A stretch of 53,305 nucleotides of DNA, from the IMG/VR virus record IMGVR_UViG_3300043256_000158, positions 1 through 53,305 of that record. One strand, 5' to 3'. Position numbers and translations under genes: made by a program. Positions 27,620-34,038 of the stretch are shown here, one piece after another (the stretch's first letter is position 1; each line of letters opens with the position of its first letter). Below the pieces are notes generated by a model. That model was not told where the DNA came from, ran no database searches, and was given only the letters and a program-made list of their open reading frames with translations. The DNA comes from a virus.

Positions 27620-27912
27620 CCCTTCCGGCGACGGCGCTGCGGGCAGATACCATCCCAGGGTGTCTTGGGATGAAGCCCTATCGTGAAATGGGCTTGGCGC
27701 GGCGCCGTCACCCGAACGGTGCATGTCCGGGTCATGCCCGACTAGGGGAATGCGCCCCGACAGCGAGCCTATACGGCAGAGCTGATGACAGAGTAGGACG
27801 CACGAGCCGGTCTAATGACCTACTGTCACGTATCGAGCAGGGGTGGGAAGCCCCGCACAGAATCCCCGGTGCATCCGGGGGCGGGCCGCCGCGGCACAGC
27901 GTTGGCGCATAA
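27616..27912 (+). CDS. Doubtful open frame over a structured RNA-like region
   Basis: A 98-codon frame opens with ATGA overlapping the previous stop, so it could be translated. The product is Arg, Gly and Pro rich and unlike its neighbours. The DNA below it forms at least eight GC-rich hairpins within about 270 bases, so I think the stretch is mainly a structured RNA and the frame is secondary. Both possibilities are kept. Confidence 0.25.
   Translation: MTLPATALRADTIPGCLGMKPYREMGLARRRHPNGACPGHARLGECAPTASLYGRADDRVGRTSRSNDLLSRIEQGWEAPHRIPGASGGGPPRHSVGA
27630..27905 (+). ncRNA. Hairpin-rich, possible structured RNA
   Basis: Paired segments include GACGGCGC/GCGCCGTC (27630-27637 with 27702-27709), which encloses CATCCCA/TGGGATG (27651-27657, 27666-27672) and AAGCCC/GGGCTT (27673-27678, 27690-27695). 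Next come CGGG/CCCG (27728-27731, 27737-27740), GGGG/CCCC (27745-27748, 27755-27758) and TGACA-GA-GTAGG/CCTACTGTCA (27786-27797, 27819-27828). Last are GGGG/CCCC (27840-27843, 27851-27854) and CCCCGG/CCGGGG (27864-27869, 27875-27880). I do not recognise the class. A remnant of a group II intron or another ornate phage RNA are possibilities. Confidence 0.5.
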
Positions 27913-27930
27913 ACGAGGGTATGAGCTATG
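27907..27930 (+). repeat. Leader motif, copy 1
   Basis: GCATAAACGAGGGT is followed by ATGAGCTATG, ending in the start codon of the gene at 27928. Copies 2 (29393-29418) and 3 (29697-29720) have the same order: GCATAAACGAG, a few bases, TGAGCCATG. It is a gene-leader repeat that includes the ribosome site. Confidence 0.7.
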
Positions 27931-28200
27931 GGTCAGGATCAAATAGACCACGATCAAATAGACCGGGATCAAGCGGAGCAACATGCAAGGCGCATCGCAG
28001 ACGCGGTGGCCATTAATCGAAATCTCGCACGGCTCCAAGCAGCCGAGCATATCGTTGCGGAGCAGGCAAAGGACGAGGCGCTGTGGTGCGTCTGCGACCG
28101 AATTTCGGAAGCGCACCTTCAACAAGAACTTCGGCGCTTGCATGAAGCAATTGAGGGCAAGACCGGCAATCAGTGTGCCCGCGAAGCCCTGGCGCAATAA
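27928..28200 (+). CDS. Small helical protein with an N-terminal DQID repeat
   Basis: A 90-residue protein starting at the end of leader motif copy 1. The first 15 residues are 'MGQDQIDHDQIDRDQ', made by a short tandem DNA repeat (GATCAAATAGACC-like units). The rest is helical ('HARRIADAVAINRNLARLQA', 'EAHLQQELRRLHEAIEGK') with two isolated cysteines. No family is recognised. Confidence 0.55.
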   Translation: MGQDQIDHDQIDRDQAEQHARRIADAVAINRNLARLQAAEHIVAEQAKDEALWCVCDRISEAHLQQELRRLHEAIEGKTGNQCAREALAQ

Positions 28201-28256
28201 CCAGCTTATGTGCGCCAAGCCCGGCCAGCAGCCCGCAGCTTTAGGAGAGTGAGAGG

Positions 28257-28439
28257 ATGGACAATTTGAAGCCCTGCCCTTTCTGTGGCGATGAGCCAAT
28301 TGCAGACATATGGCACGGGGGAGGCCCCGAGAAAACAATGGTTTCTTGCATATCAGATGCGTGTCATGTCGCGCCTTGCGTGACAGGAGAGACCTTATCC
28401 GAGGCCGTTGAGCGTTGGAACACGCGAGCAACCCCATGA
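28257..28439 (+). CDS. Lar-like restriction alleviation family protein
   Basis: A 60-residue protein with the Lar-family layout: '[19 protein letters not shown]', a central '[15 protein letters not shown]', and '[13 protein letters not shown]' at the end. Prophage Rac Lar modulates type I restriction in E. coli; many phage members are uncharacterised. A GGAGAGTGAGAGG ribosome site precedes the ATG. Its end overlaps the next gene (ATGA). Protection against host restriction is possible but not shown. Confidence 0.75.
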   Translation: MDNLKPCPFCGDEPIADIWHGGGPEKTMVSCISDACHVAPCVTGETLSEAVERWNTRATP

Positions 28440-28924
28440 CCCCCCCTCGCCAAGGCTCCGGTGGACAGGCCGCCCCCGACCCCGGCGCGATTGATTTGGA
28501 ACTGTACAGGCAACGGCTACGAGCGCGTTATCCTGACGAGGACAACCCTATCGAGGACAATGACGATGATGTTGGTGACCTCATCGCCGCCGTCGAGGCC
28601 CTGCGCGCCCAACTTGGCGAGCAGGATGGTCCTTGTTATTATTGCGGCCAACCAACGAATAGTTGGGCGGGAAATCCAAGCAAATGGCCACTAATGTTCT
28701 GCCATAAAGAAGAGCCAGGAGTTTCAAAACATCACCACGTTGGCTGCATGACGAAGAAGCTGGCTAGCGCCGAAGCCGCCGAGGCCAGGGTGGCGGAGAT
28801 GGAGGGGGCACTGGGAAGACTTTTGGAATTTGCGGATAGAACCGGCCAAGGTTGTGCAAAGCAAGTTGAAGACGCCCGCGCCACCCTGGCCTCACGCCCA
28901 CCCAGGAGGAGACTTAAGCAATGA
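28436..28924 (+). CDS. Phage protein with a central Cys/His cluster
   Basis: A 162-residue protein from the ATG at 28436. Residues 1-60 are acidic ('[20 protein letters not shown]'). A metal-binding-like cluster follows, '[15 protein letters not shown]', then '[18 protein letters not shown]'. The C-terminal part is a helical, Ala- and Glu-rich segment. The zinc cluster embedded between helices resembles other small early phage proteins. The function is unknown. Confidence 0.6.
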   Translation: MTPPRQGSGGQAAPDPGAIDLELYRQRLRARYPDEDNPIEDNDDDVGDLIAAVEALRAQLGEQDGPCYYCGQPTNSWAGNPSKWPLMFCHKEEPGVSKHHHVGCMTKKLASAEAAEARVAEMEGALGRLLEFADRTGQGCAKQVEDARATLASRPPRRRLKQ

Positions 28925-29367
28925 GCAACTATCTTGAGCATTTGGATCGCGAATGGGCCGCCATGGGATGGCCTACGAGCGGCGACGATGACCCGCAAGT
29001 CTGGATATACAACCACCTCAAGAAGCTTCTTGAAGCCTTCGACGGTGAGGGACATTCGGGCACGAGCGCGCCCTACACGGTAAGCCTGTTCGAGAAGCTG
29101 GCGCTGTTCAAGCCCCTTGGCCCCCTGACTGGTGAGGATAACGAGTGGATGGAAGTCATCGGAGGCACATTTCAGAACCGCCGATGCTCCCACGTCTTCA
29201 AGGAGAATGGCGAAGCCTATGACATTGAGGGCAAGATGTTTGAGGAGCCTGACGGCTCGCGCTTCACCAGCCGGGATAGTCGCGTGCCGGTAATTTTCCC
29301 CTACACACCGACAACGGAAATCGTGAAAGTGGTCGCCCCCGCCCAGGAGGAGGCAGCCAAGCCGTGA
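28921..29367 (+). CDS. Conserved phage protein, unknown function
   Basis: A 148-residue protein that I recognise as a widespread phage family: '[18 protein letters not shown]', 'FDGEGHSGTSAPYTVSLFEK', 'LGPLTGEDNEWMEVIGGTFQ' and 'NRRCSHVFKENGEAYDIEGK', ending 'DSRVPVIFPYTPTTEIVKV'. The function of the family is not established. It overlaps the previous stop (ATGA). Confidence 0.8.
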   Translation: MSNYLEHLDREWAAMGWPTSGDDDPQVWIYNHLKKLLEAFDGEGHSGTSAPYTVSLFEKLALFKPLGPLTGEDNEWMEVIGGTFQNRRCSHVFKENGEAYDIEGKMFEEPDGSRFTSRDSRVPVIFPYTPTTEIVKVVAPAQEEAAKP

Positions 29368-29392
29368 GCGCGCCGTGCCGCCCCAGAGGCGT

Positions 29393-29418
29393 GCATAAAC
29401 GAGCAGAGTTGAGCCATG
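29393..29418 (+). repeat. Leader motif, copy 2
   Basis: GCATAAACGAG followed by CAGAGT and TGAGCCATG, ending in the start of the gene at 29416. It differs from copies 1 and 3 by a few bases in the spacer. Confidence 0.7.
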
Positions 29419-29697
29419 AAAGACCTTGTGCAGATTATCAAAGATAATCCGGGCTGTGTAGCAATCATCGATAACGACAGTTGGACGCTACATCGCAAAC
29501 ATCCATACGGGCCAGATTCACCTGACGAGGACACTGTGCCATACGAGGAAGTGGCAGCATGGCACGAAGCTAATCAGCTTGCGAGCGATGGTGAGATAGC
29601 CCCACTCGGGGAGGGCGACGGCTTGGGACCTTGCTACGGAGGCGACGTGCTTGAAGCGCTGGCCCAAATCGTCGGCATGACAGTGGAACCTGTGTAG
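29416..29697 (+). CDS. Acidic phage protein, unknown
   Basis: A 93-residue acidic protein with leader motif copy 2 in front. It reads 'MKDLVQIIKDNPGCVAIIDN', then 'DSWTLHRKHPYGPDSPDEDT' and a C-terminal helix 'DVLEALAQIVGMTVEPV'. It has no known motif. Its stop codon abuts leader motif copy 3. Confidence 0.6.
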   Translation: MKDLVQIIKDNPGCVAIIDNDSWTLHRKHPYGPDSPDEDTVPYEEVAAWHEANQLASDGEIAPLGEGDGLGPCYGGDVLEALAQIVGMTVEPV

Positions 29698-29720
29698 CAT
29701 AAACGAGGGATTGAGCCATG
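29697..29720 (+). repeat. Leader motif, copy 3
   Basis: GCATAAACGAGGGAT followed by TGAGCCATG, ending in the start of the gene at 29718. It is nearly identical to copy 1. Confidence 0.7.
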
Positions 29721-30014
29721 AGCCTTGAATGTAGCGAGTGCGAACGAGACCTGCGAGGCGGGCACGCCGAGGACTGCTCACACCATCCTAAAAAGGCGCC
29801 TATGACTGATCGGGAGCGTGAGAACTTTGATAACTCCTATAGCCGGATGTGGACAGAGATTTTCCGAGCGCGCGAGGCCAGAGACAAGGCGGTGAAGTTC
29901 GAGGACGCATCCCGCGATTTGATGATTGCCATACGGCACGATCTTGGGAACGACACTATGGTTTCGGCCCGGACACACGAAGCTCTAAAGCGCGCCGAAG
30001 CCGAGTCCGATTAG
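29718..30014 (+). CDS. Small protein with an N-terminal Cys cluster, last gene of the right arm
   Basis: A 98-residue protein with 'LECSECERDLRGGHAEDCSH' at the N-terminus (C-x2-C...C-x-H), likely to bind a metal, followed by a charged helical part ('DKAVKFEDASRDLMIAIRHD'). It uses leader motif copy 3. The plus-strand block ends here, converging with the lipase gene, with no obvious terminator between. Confidence 0.6.
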   Translation: MSLECSECERDLRGGHAEDCSHHPKKAPMTDRERENFDNSYSRMWTEIFRAREARDKAVKFEDASRDLMIAIRHDLGNDTMVSARTHEALKRAEAESD

Positions 30015-30043
30015 GAGCCCTACCGCCCCCGCGCCTCGGCTAT

Positions 30044-30754
30044 CTATGTGCGCCAAGCGCGGTCGCCGCCAAGACGCACGGCGCGTTCCAGCGCAGCCAC
30101 ATAACGGCTCACGCCATGGCGTGAGAGCGGGGTGGGTGGCCACCACTTTACAGGTTTGAGAAGAGTCGCCTTTACGGGGTGGACGAGGCTAAATGACAGC
30201 GGATGGCGCGGCGCCCAATCGCCCCTCATGACGAAGCGCTTGATCGGGCAGCCTATTGCATTCGCCGCCTCCCGGTTCACGGACTTGGGCGCGCCGAACG
30301 TCACCAGCCCAGCGAGTTTGTAGCCGCGTTCGGCCAAGACCCTGTCGCCATACCACCAACTTGCGAATTGGGTTACCACGGCACCGCCCAAGGAATGGCC
30401 GGTTACGAAGACCGGCAGATCGTCCGCCACGTCCTCGACGAGTTCCCGCGCGGAATGGCGCACCATGTTGAGATGGCGCTCGTACCCGGAATGGACCCGT
30501 CCCTTGCCCGCCCAACGGACCAGCGCGCCCACGTTTGAAAAGATATCCCGCACATGGAAATTCGTTGCCTCGGTCCCACGAAAAACCAGCCCGGCCCACT
30601 TCCTATTGGAAACCAACATCCCCTCGGTATCGTTGCGGTCGAATTTCGCTATCAACTGGAAGCCGGTGGCGCGGAGACGTGTCTCGATATCCGGCCAGGA
30701 CCCGTAGACGAGCTCCGAGAGCCGGGCCAGTTCGAGTGCGGGCGTCGGGGTCAT
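30044..30754 (-). CDS. Class 3 lipase-like hydrolase
   Basis: A 236-residue protein with the alpha/beta-hydrolase plan of class 3 lipases. 'KWAGLVFRGTEATNFHVRDI' gives the strand with the oxyanion 'RGT', 'KGRVHSGYERHLN' follows, and then the nucleophile elbow 'PVFVTGHSLGGAVVTQFASW' (Ser in GHSLGG). 'LVTFGAPKSVNREAAN' and candidate Asp and His residues near 'GDWAPRHP' complete the set. No signal peptide is seen. It closes the lysis region, so attack on the host outer membrane or release of phage is plausible. It overlaps the broken lipoprotein gene (ATGA). Confidence 0.85.
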   Translation of the reverse strand: MTPTPALELARLSELVYGSWPDIETRLRATGFQLIAKFDRNDTEGMLVSNRKWAGLVFRGTEATNFHVRDIFSNVGALVRWAGKGRVHSGYERHLNMVRHSARELVEDVADDLPVFVTGHSLGGAVVTQFASWWYGDRVLAERGYKLAGLVTFGAPKSVNREAANAIGCPIKRFVMRGDWAPRHPLSFSLVHPVKATLLKPVKWWPPTPLSRHGVSRYVAALERAVRLGGDRAWRT

Positions 30755-30942
30755 TGCCCCTCCAGGAACCGCTGGAGCCCCTGTAGGGTGATCGGGTCCT
30801 CCCCGTTGCCCCCACAGAGCAGATCGACGCCGCGCCTGTCAGTCGGGCTCTCCAGCCGATTGTAGGCCCCAACAGTCATCCCGCAGGCCGATTGGATCAG
30901 CACTTGGGCCGTGGTGTCGTTGGCGGCCTTGACCTTCTTTAT
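30751..30942 (-). pseudogene. Lipoprotein gene, 3' fragment (interrupted by the IS)
   Basis: The codons before the IS read 'IKKVKAANDTTAQVLIQSAC', then 'GAYNRLESPTDRRGVDLLCG', and end overlapping the lipase start. The 5' part is at 33218-33309. When the IS and one copy of TTCTTTAT are removed, the frame joins exactly at 'IKK' to give one protein of about 91 residues. It is related in style to small phage lipoproteins of the lysis region. Confidence 0.8.
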
Positions 30943-30967
30943 GGCGTTATTATACTTGACGTACCCA
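30943..30967. repeat. IS left terminal inverted repeat
   Basis: The 25-base end reads inward GGCGTTATTATACTTGACGT and then ACCCA. It differs from the right end at positions 5, 16 and 17. The TTGACG of the internal promoter lies inside it. Confidence 0.9.
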
Positions 30968-30994
30968 CTTCCGATCCCATATATAATGGGTACG
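30956..30994 (+). promoter_or_regulatory. IS promoter with inverted operator repeat
   Basis: TTGACG (30956-30961) is followed after 18 bases by TATATA (30980-30985). CGTACCCA (30960-30967) and its exact inverse TGGGTACG (30987-30994) flank the -10 region. The arrangement suggests control by a protein that binds the IS end, for example the transposase itself. Confidence 0.6.
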
Positions 30995-31009
30995 CGAAAG
31001 GGGTTGGTC

Positions 31010-31303
31010 ATGCACTCAATGTTATTCATCGCCACTATTCCCGCCGAAAAGCACGACTGGGCCGAATTCTTAGAGCATGCAGACCGAGAGTTAGCCCAAG
31101 CCCAAAATATCGGGCGGCTTGCCGAAAATGTGTGGCTCTTGAACATGCGGAAATCTGTTGAGCCGTTTGGCCGACTTGTCTATTTGGCCGAACGCGCGGG
31201 AATTTCCTATGGTCTCTTGCCATTTGAACACGAGCCCGAATGGCTTCCGGCCGACTTCGATCCCAATACCATTCTGGCCCATAGGCGGGGCGATAGAGGT
31301 TAG
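31010..31303 (+). CDS. IS passenger protein, unknown
   Basis: A 97-residue acidic protein from the ATG at 31010 (or 31019), within reach of the IS promoter. It reads 'AEKHDWAEFLEHADRELAQA' and 'PFGRLVYLAERAGISYGLLP', mostly helical. It ends three bases before the transposase gene, so it is probably co-transcribed. I do not recognise a family; a regulator of transposition is one possibility. Confidence 0.6.
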   Translation: MHSMLFIATIPAEKHDWAEFLEHADRELAQAQNIGRLAENVWLLNMRKSVEPFGRLVYLAERAGISYGLLPFEHEPEWLPADFDPNTILAHRRGDRG

Positions 31304-31305
31304 TC

Positions 31306-32247
31306 ATGTCCATACTTTCATCAGTCCATTTCCATAACGAAGGAGCGGCCTACGAGTTTGTCGAGGCCCGCGTTTGGCCCAACGGGCGTGTATGCCCTCA
31401 CTGCGGCGTTGTTGACGAAAGCGGCAAGCTCAAGGGCAAGAGCACCCGCATAGGCACCTACAAGTGCTACGCCTGCCGGAAGCCATTTACCGTCAAGGTC
31501 GGGACCATCTTCGAGGCGAGCCACGTCAAGCTGCATATCTGGCTTCAGGCGATGTTTCTTCTTTGCTCCAGCAAGAAGGGCATCAGCTCGAACCAATTGC
31601 ACCGGACCTTGGGCGTTACTCTCAAGACCGCTTGGTTCATGGGTCATCGCATCAGAGAAGCAATGCGTGATGGTGATCTCTCGCCGTTTGGCAGTGACGG
31701 CGGCGCTGTCGAGGTCGATGAGACCTTCATCGGCCATGACAAAACCATCAAGCCAAAGGGCCAGAAGAAAGGCCGGGGCTACCACCACAAGCACAAGGTT
31801 CTGTCGTTGGTCGAGCGCGGGGGCAAGGTTCGCAGCATGGTTATCAATGATCTCAAAGCTGATACCGTCGCGCCCCTGGTTCGCGAGAATATGTCTCACG
31901 AGGCGCGCCTGATGACCGACGAAGCCCCTTACTACACCAAGGTCGGGCGCGAATTCGCGGGGCATGGCGTTGTTCACCATGCCCGTGGTGAGTATGGACG
32001 CGGCCCAATCCACACCAACACCATCGAAGGCTATTTCAGCATCTTCAAGCGTGGCATGAAGGGCATCTATCAGCATTGCAGCAAGGATCATCTGCACCGA
32101 TATCTTGCAGAGTATGATTTCAGGTATAGCAACCGCTCGGCCCTTGGCGTCGAGGATGAAGATCGCACTGAGCGCGCCCTTCGTGGTATCGTGGGCCGGC
32201 GCCTGACCTATCGAACGACTAACCGGCAAGTAAGCCAGCATGGCTAA
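31306..32247 (+). CDS. IS1595-family transposase
   Basis: A 313-residue transposase. The N-terminal zinc-ribbon is 'RVCPHCGVVDESGKLKG...' with 'YKCYACRKPFTVKVGTIFE' (about 55-73). The DDE-type core has 'VEVDETFIGH' with the first Asp, 'RLMTDEAPYYTKVGREFAGH' with the second, and 'NTIEGYFSIFKRGMKGIYQH' where the third acidic residue sits. The order and the 'TNTIEG.FS..KRG..G.Y' motif are typical of IS1595. It looks intact. Confidence 0.93.
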   Translation: MSILSSVHFHNEGAAYEFVEARVWPNGRVCPHCGVVDESGKLKGKSTRIGTYKCYACRKPFTVKVGTIFEASHVKLHIWLQAMFLLCSSKKGISSNQLHRTLGVTLKTAWFMGHRIREAMRDGDLSPFGSDGGAVEVDETFIGHDKTIKPKGQKKGRGYHHKHKVLSLVERGGKVRSMVINDLKADTVAPLVRENMSHEARLMTDEAPYYTKVGREFAGHGVVHHARGEYGRGPIHTNTIEGYFSIFKRGMKGIYQHCSKDHLHRYLAEYDFRYSNRSALGVEDEDRTERALRGIVGRRLTYRTTNRQVSQHG

Positions 32248-32446
32248 ACCGAAACGCAAACCAGACGACAAAACGCAGTCCGAACGCTTCAAGGAAAAAG
32301 CCCGCGAGATCGAAGCGGACGAAACCGGCGAAGTGTTTGAGGAAGCGTTCAAGAAGATTGTTCCGTCAAAACTTCCGGCTTCGGCAAAATCACCATCATC
32401 GGTTCCAAAGCCTCATAAAAAGGACCGATGCGCGGATCGTTCATAA
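32240..32446 (+). CDS. Small IS1595-associated protein
   Basis: A 68-residue, highly charged protein that overlaps the transposase stop ('MAKPKRKPDDKTQSERFKEK', then 'AREIEADETGEVFEEAFKK'). I know small proteins of this type coded directly after IS1595 transposases in alphaproteobacteria. Its 3' end overlaps the convergent DUF3800 gene by about 100 bases. The function is unknown. Confidence 0.6.
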   Translation: MAKPKRKPDDKTQSERFKEKAREIEADETGEVFEEAFKKIVPSKLPASAKSPSSVPKPHKKDRCADRS

Positions 32447-33110
32447 GTTTCTTCTTGATGATGAATGTGCATACGTCTGCGATTTGCAGCGCCTTTGACT
32501 CTGGCTTCCCCGCGAAGTGGACACCTTCACGTATCCGTTCGAATGGAAAGTAAGTCAGCAATGGTGCGGTTTCCCTGACCCATTTCGGATCACGATAAAG
32601 TTGGTGAGCCTTTCTGGTTAGCGCGCGGATAGCGTCGTTGTCCTCACCAATCAAAAGCGTGATTTCATTACTCGCTGCTTTGCGCATAAACTCTTCTATC
32701 GACTCGCAAAACCGCGCGTAGGTATCTGAATAAAGCTGTAATTCGATTTGTCTCGCAGTGAACTTTCCCGGGTCAAAGAAACGCCAAGCATGTTTCCGAT
32801 CTTGATACCCGAACGGTACGGGTATTCCGAATTTTTCGGGGATAGCGGCTAAATCAGCGAGGATTTCAAGTCTCTTTTCTAGCGACCATTTATCGCGCTT
32901 GAAATATCGTCCGCCGCTCCATAATTCCATTGCGTGAAAGATAAAGTCGTCCCAATCCCCTTTCGGGATATGTTTTTGAACGAGTGCGTCGATATACTCC
33001 TCAACGGGAATCAACTGCTCGTCGGCATGAACGATAACACCACCAATCACAATGAACGGCTCTTGCTGGGCGTTAAACAATCCAGCATCGTCAAAATAGG
33101 TAAGGCGCAT
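32349..33110 (-). CDS. DUF3800 protein (IS passenger)
   Basis: A 253-residue protein from the ATG at 33110, nine bases after AGAGGA; a longer frame from 33176 has no ribosome site. It has the DUF3800 landmarks: 'RLTYFDDAGLFNAQQEP' with early acidic residues, 'FIVIGGVIVHADEQLIPVEE', and 'PESKALQIADVCTFIIKKKL' at the end. DUF3800 is related in fold to RNase H-like proteins and is often carried on mobile elements. It reads against the transposase. A role in defence or nucleic-acid processing is only suggested by the family. Confidence 0.8.
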   Translation of the reverse strand: MRLTYFDDAGLFNAQQEPFIVIGGVIVHADEQLIPVEEYIDALVQKHIPKGDWDDFIFHAMELWSGGRYFKRDKWSLEKRLEILADLAAIPEKFGIPVPFGYQDRKHAWRFFDPGKFTARQIELQLYSDTYARFCESIEEFMRKAASNEITLLIGEDNDAIRALTRKAHQLYRDPKWVRETAPLLTYFPFERIREGVHFAGKPESKALQIADVCTFIIKKKLMNDPRIGPFYEALEPMMVILPKPEVLTEQSS

Positions 33111-33192
33111 CAACCGTTGTCCTCTTAAGGGCACGCCCGCGATGCTTTTTACATTCCGACTTGCGGGGGGCTTCATCTTACACCCCCGTCCC

Positions 33193-33217
33193 TGGGTACG
33201 GGAAGTATAATATCGCC
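33193..33217. repeat. IS right terminal inverted repeat
   Basis: On the minus strand it reads GGCGATATTATACTTCCCGT then ACCCA, matching the left end at 22 of 25 bases. It is followed by the second TTCTTTAT target repeat at 33218-33225. Confidence 0.9.
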
Positions 33218-33309
33218 TTCTTTATGCCCAGGTCGATCACGGCGGCCTGTTGGACGGTACAGGCCCCGAGCAGCAGAAACAGGAGGACGCCGGGGAAAAA
33301 GTTGAGCAT
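33218..33309 (-). pseudogene. Lipoprotein gene, 5' fragment (interrupted by the IS)
   Basis: The start ATG at 33309 lies seven bases after AAGGAG. The sequence reads 'MLNFFPGVLLFLLLGACTVQ', a signal peptide with the lipobox LLGAC, then 'QAAVIDLGIKK', where the IS begins. Read through into the IS, the frame adds about 13 foreign codons and stops at 33178. The 3' part is at 30751-30942. The product would be a small outer-membrane lipoprotein of the lysis region, perhaps an outer spanin-like or unrelated lipoprotein. Confidence 0.8.
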
Positions 33310-33336
33310 ATCGTTCTCCTTCGTGTTAGGATCCGG

Positions 33337-33478
33337 GTGCTGCGGCGGCGTGGAAAGCAGACACGCGTGGCCTGAAGTTGGGACTATTCGAGATGGGATT
33401 GCCGCCCACAGGGTTGCCAGTGGTGGAAACCGAGAGGCCACAGCCCAACGAAGCCGGAGTAGCGCCCGGCCCGCAGCA
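33337..33478. ncRNA. Structured element, copy 2 of 2
   Basis: The ends match 8699-8849. The outer helix joins GTGCTGCGG (33337-33345) and CCGCAGCA (33471-33478). The hairpin GCGTG / CACGC (33348-33352, 33362-33366) holds the identical loop GAAAGCAGA, and the 3' hairpin GCCGG AGTAGCGC CCGGC is identical. The middle can form GTGGCCT / AGGCCAC (33367-33373, 33435-33441) crossed by GTTGGG / CCCAAC, a possible pseudoknot. It lies in the leader of the broken lipoprotein gene, between it and the M15 peptidase gene. Confidence 0.6.
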
Positions 33479-33633
33479 CGCCAGGATATGACCCGGATAC
33501 CCCTAGTGGTCGCAATGCCGGGTATGGCCGTGGGAGTCGTGACGCGAAAGACCCGCCAAGGGCTGCGGTGACAGCACAAAGGTCAAGAGACAGTTGCAAA
33601 TGTCGCAGCCGGTGGGATCCCGGCAGTTCTCCT

Positions 33634-34038
33634 TCACTCGTAAGTCCAAAGCCGCCTCCGCAAATCGTCGAGATGCAAATAGCGCCCCCTATAAGGGCCG
33701 TGTTGTAATGGGCCGAACCCCAGCATGTCTGCGGCCAAAGCTGCGCTTATCAGTGTCACAACCGCCGGGCTGGCGACCTTGATGTCCGCCGCGCGGCCTG
33801 TCGTGTGAGGGCCACTGCTCCCGGTCTTTTTCTTGCTCACCAGCACGTTGTATTCCGGGCAGCGATACCCCGAATTCACCACCATGGGCCGCCCGAACAG
33901 GTTCCTTGTCCGCTGTAGCTTGTCCATAAATTGCGGGTCCATCTTGGCAAGCCCGCCGCAGGAGCACAGGCCCTTGGCAAAACCCTTGCAGGCGAATTCT
34001 CGCTCGGAGAAGTTGGCATAGTCGGACCAGTCGATCAT
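33634..34038 (-). CDS. M15-type peptidase endolysin
   Basis: A 134-residue protein from the ATG at 34038, which overlaps the upstream TGA (ATGA). It has the D-Ala-D-Ala carboxypeptidase-like motif set of M15 endolysins: 'FSEREFACKGFAKGLCSCGG' near the start, 'MVVNSGYRCPEYN' (about 52-64), 'SSGPHTTGRAADIKVASP' with the zinc-binding His and Asp, and 'RYLHLDDL' with the final His. It cuts peptide bridges in the cell wall. A cysteine-rich N-terminal part is common in phage members. Confidence 0.88.
   Translation of the reverse strand: MIDWSDYANFSEREFACKGFAKGLCSCGGLAKMDPQFMDKLQRTRNLFGRPMVVNSGYRCPEYNVLVSKKKTGSSGPHTTGRAADIKVASPAVVTLISAALAADMLGFGPLQHGPYRGRYLHLDDLRRRLWTYE

Larger units (their letters stand above)
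30943..33217 (+). mobile_element. Complete IS1595-type insertion sequence with passenger genes
   Basis: The element has 25-base terminal inverted repeats (30943-30967 and 33193-33217, 22 of 25 matching, each beginning GGCG at the outer edge). It is flanked by an 8-base direct repeat TTCTTTAT (30935-30942 and 33218-33225). An 8-base target duplication is typical of IS1595. It carries a transposase, a 97-residue upstream gene, a 68-residue downstream gene and a DUF3800 gene in the opposite direction. It interrupts a phage lipoprotein gene. Insertion is probably recent, as both target repeats are perfect. Confidence 0.9.

Noticed and set aside
27781-27830. Hammerhead ribozyme-like CTGATGA at 27782
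   Set aside because: The motif is followed by a long stem, but the required GAAA and cleavage-site segments are not in the right order, so no hammerhead can form.
27826-28437. A 203-codon minus-strand frame
   Set aside because: It runs against three coupled plus-strand genes and across the hairpin-rich region; no ribosome site.
28206-30057. Two copies of TATGTGCGCCAAGC (about 28206 and 30043)
   Set aside because: A 14-base match in which the second copy is part of the lipase stop region; too short and without a common context to call a functional repeat.
31321-32352. A 343-codon minus-strand frame
   Set aside because: It is fully antisense to the IS1595 transposase, whose motifs are complete; the antisense product has no recognisable features.
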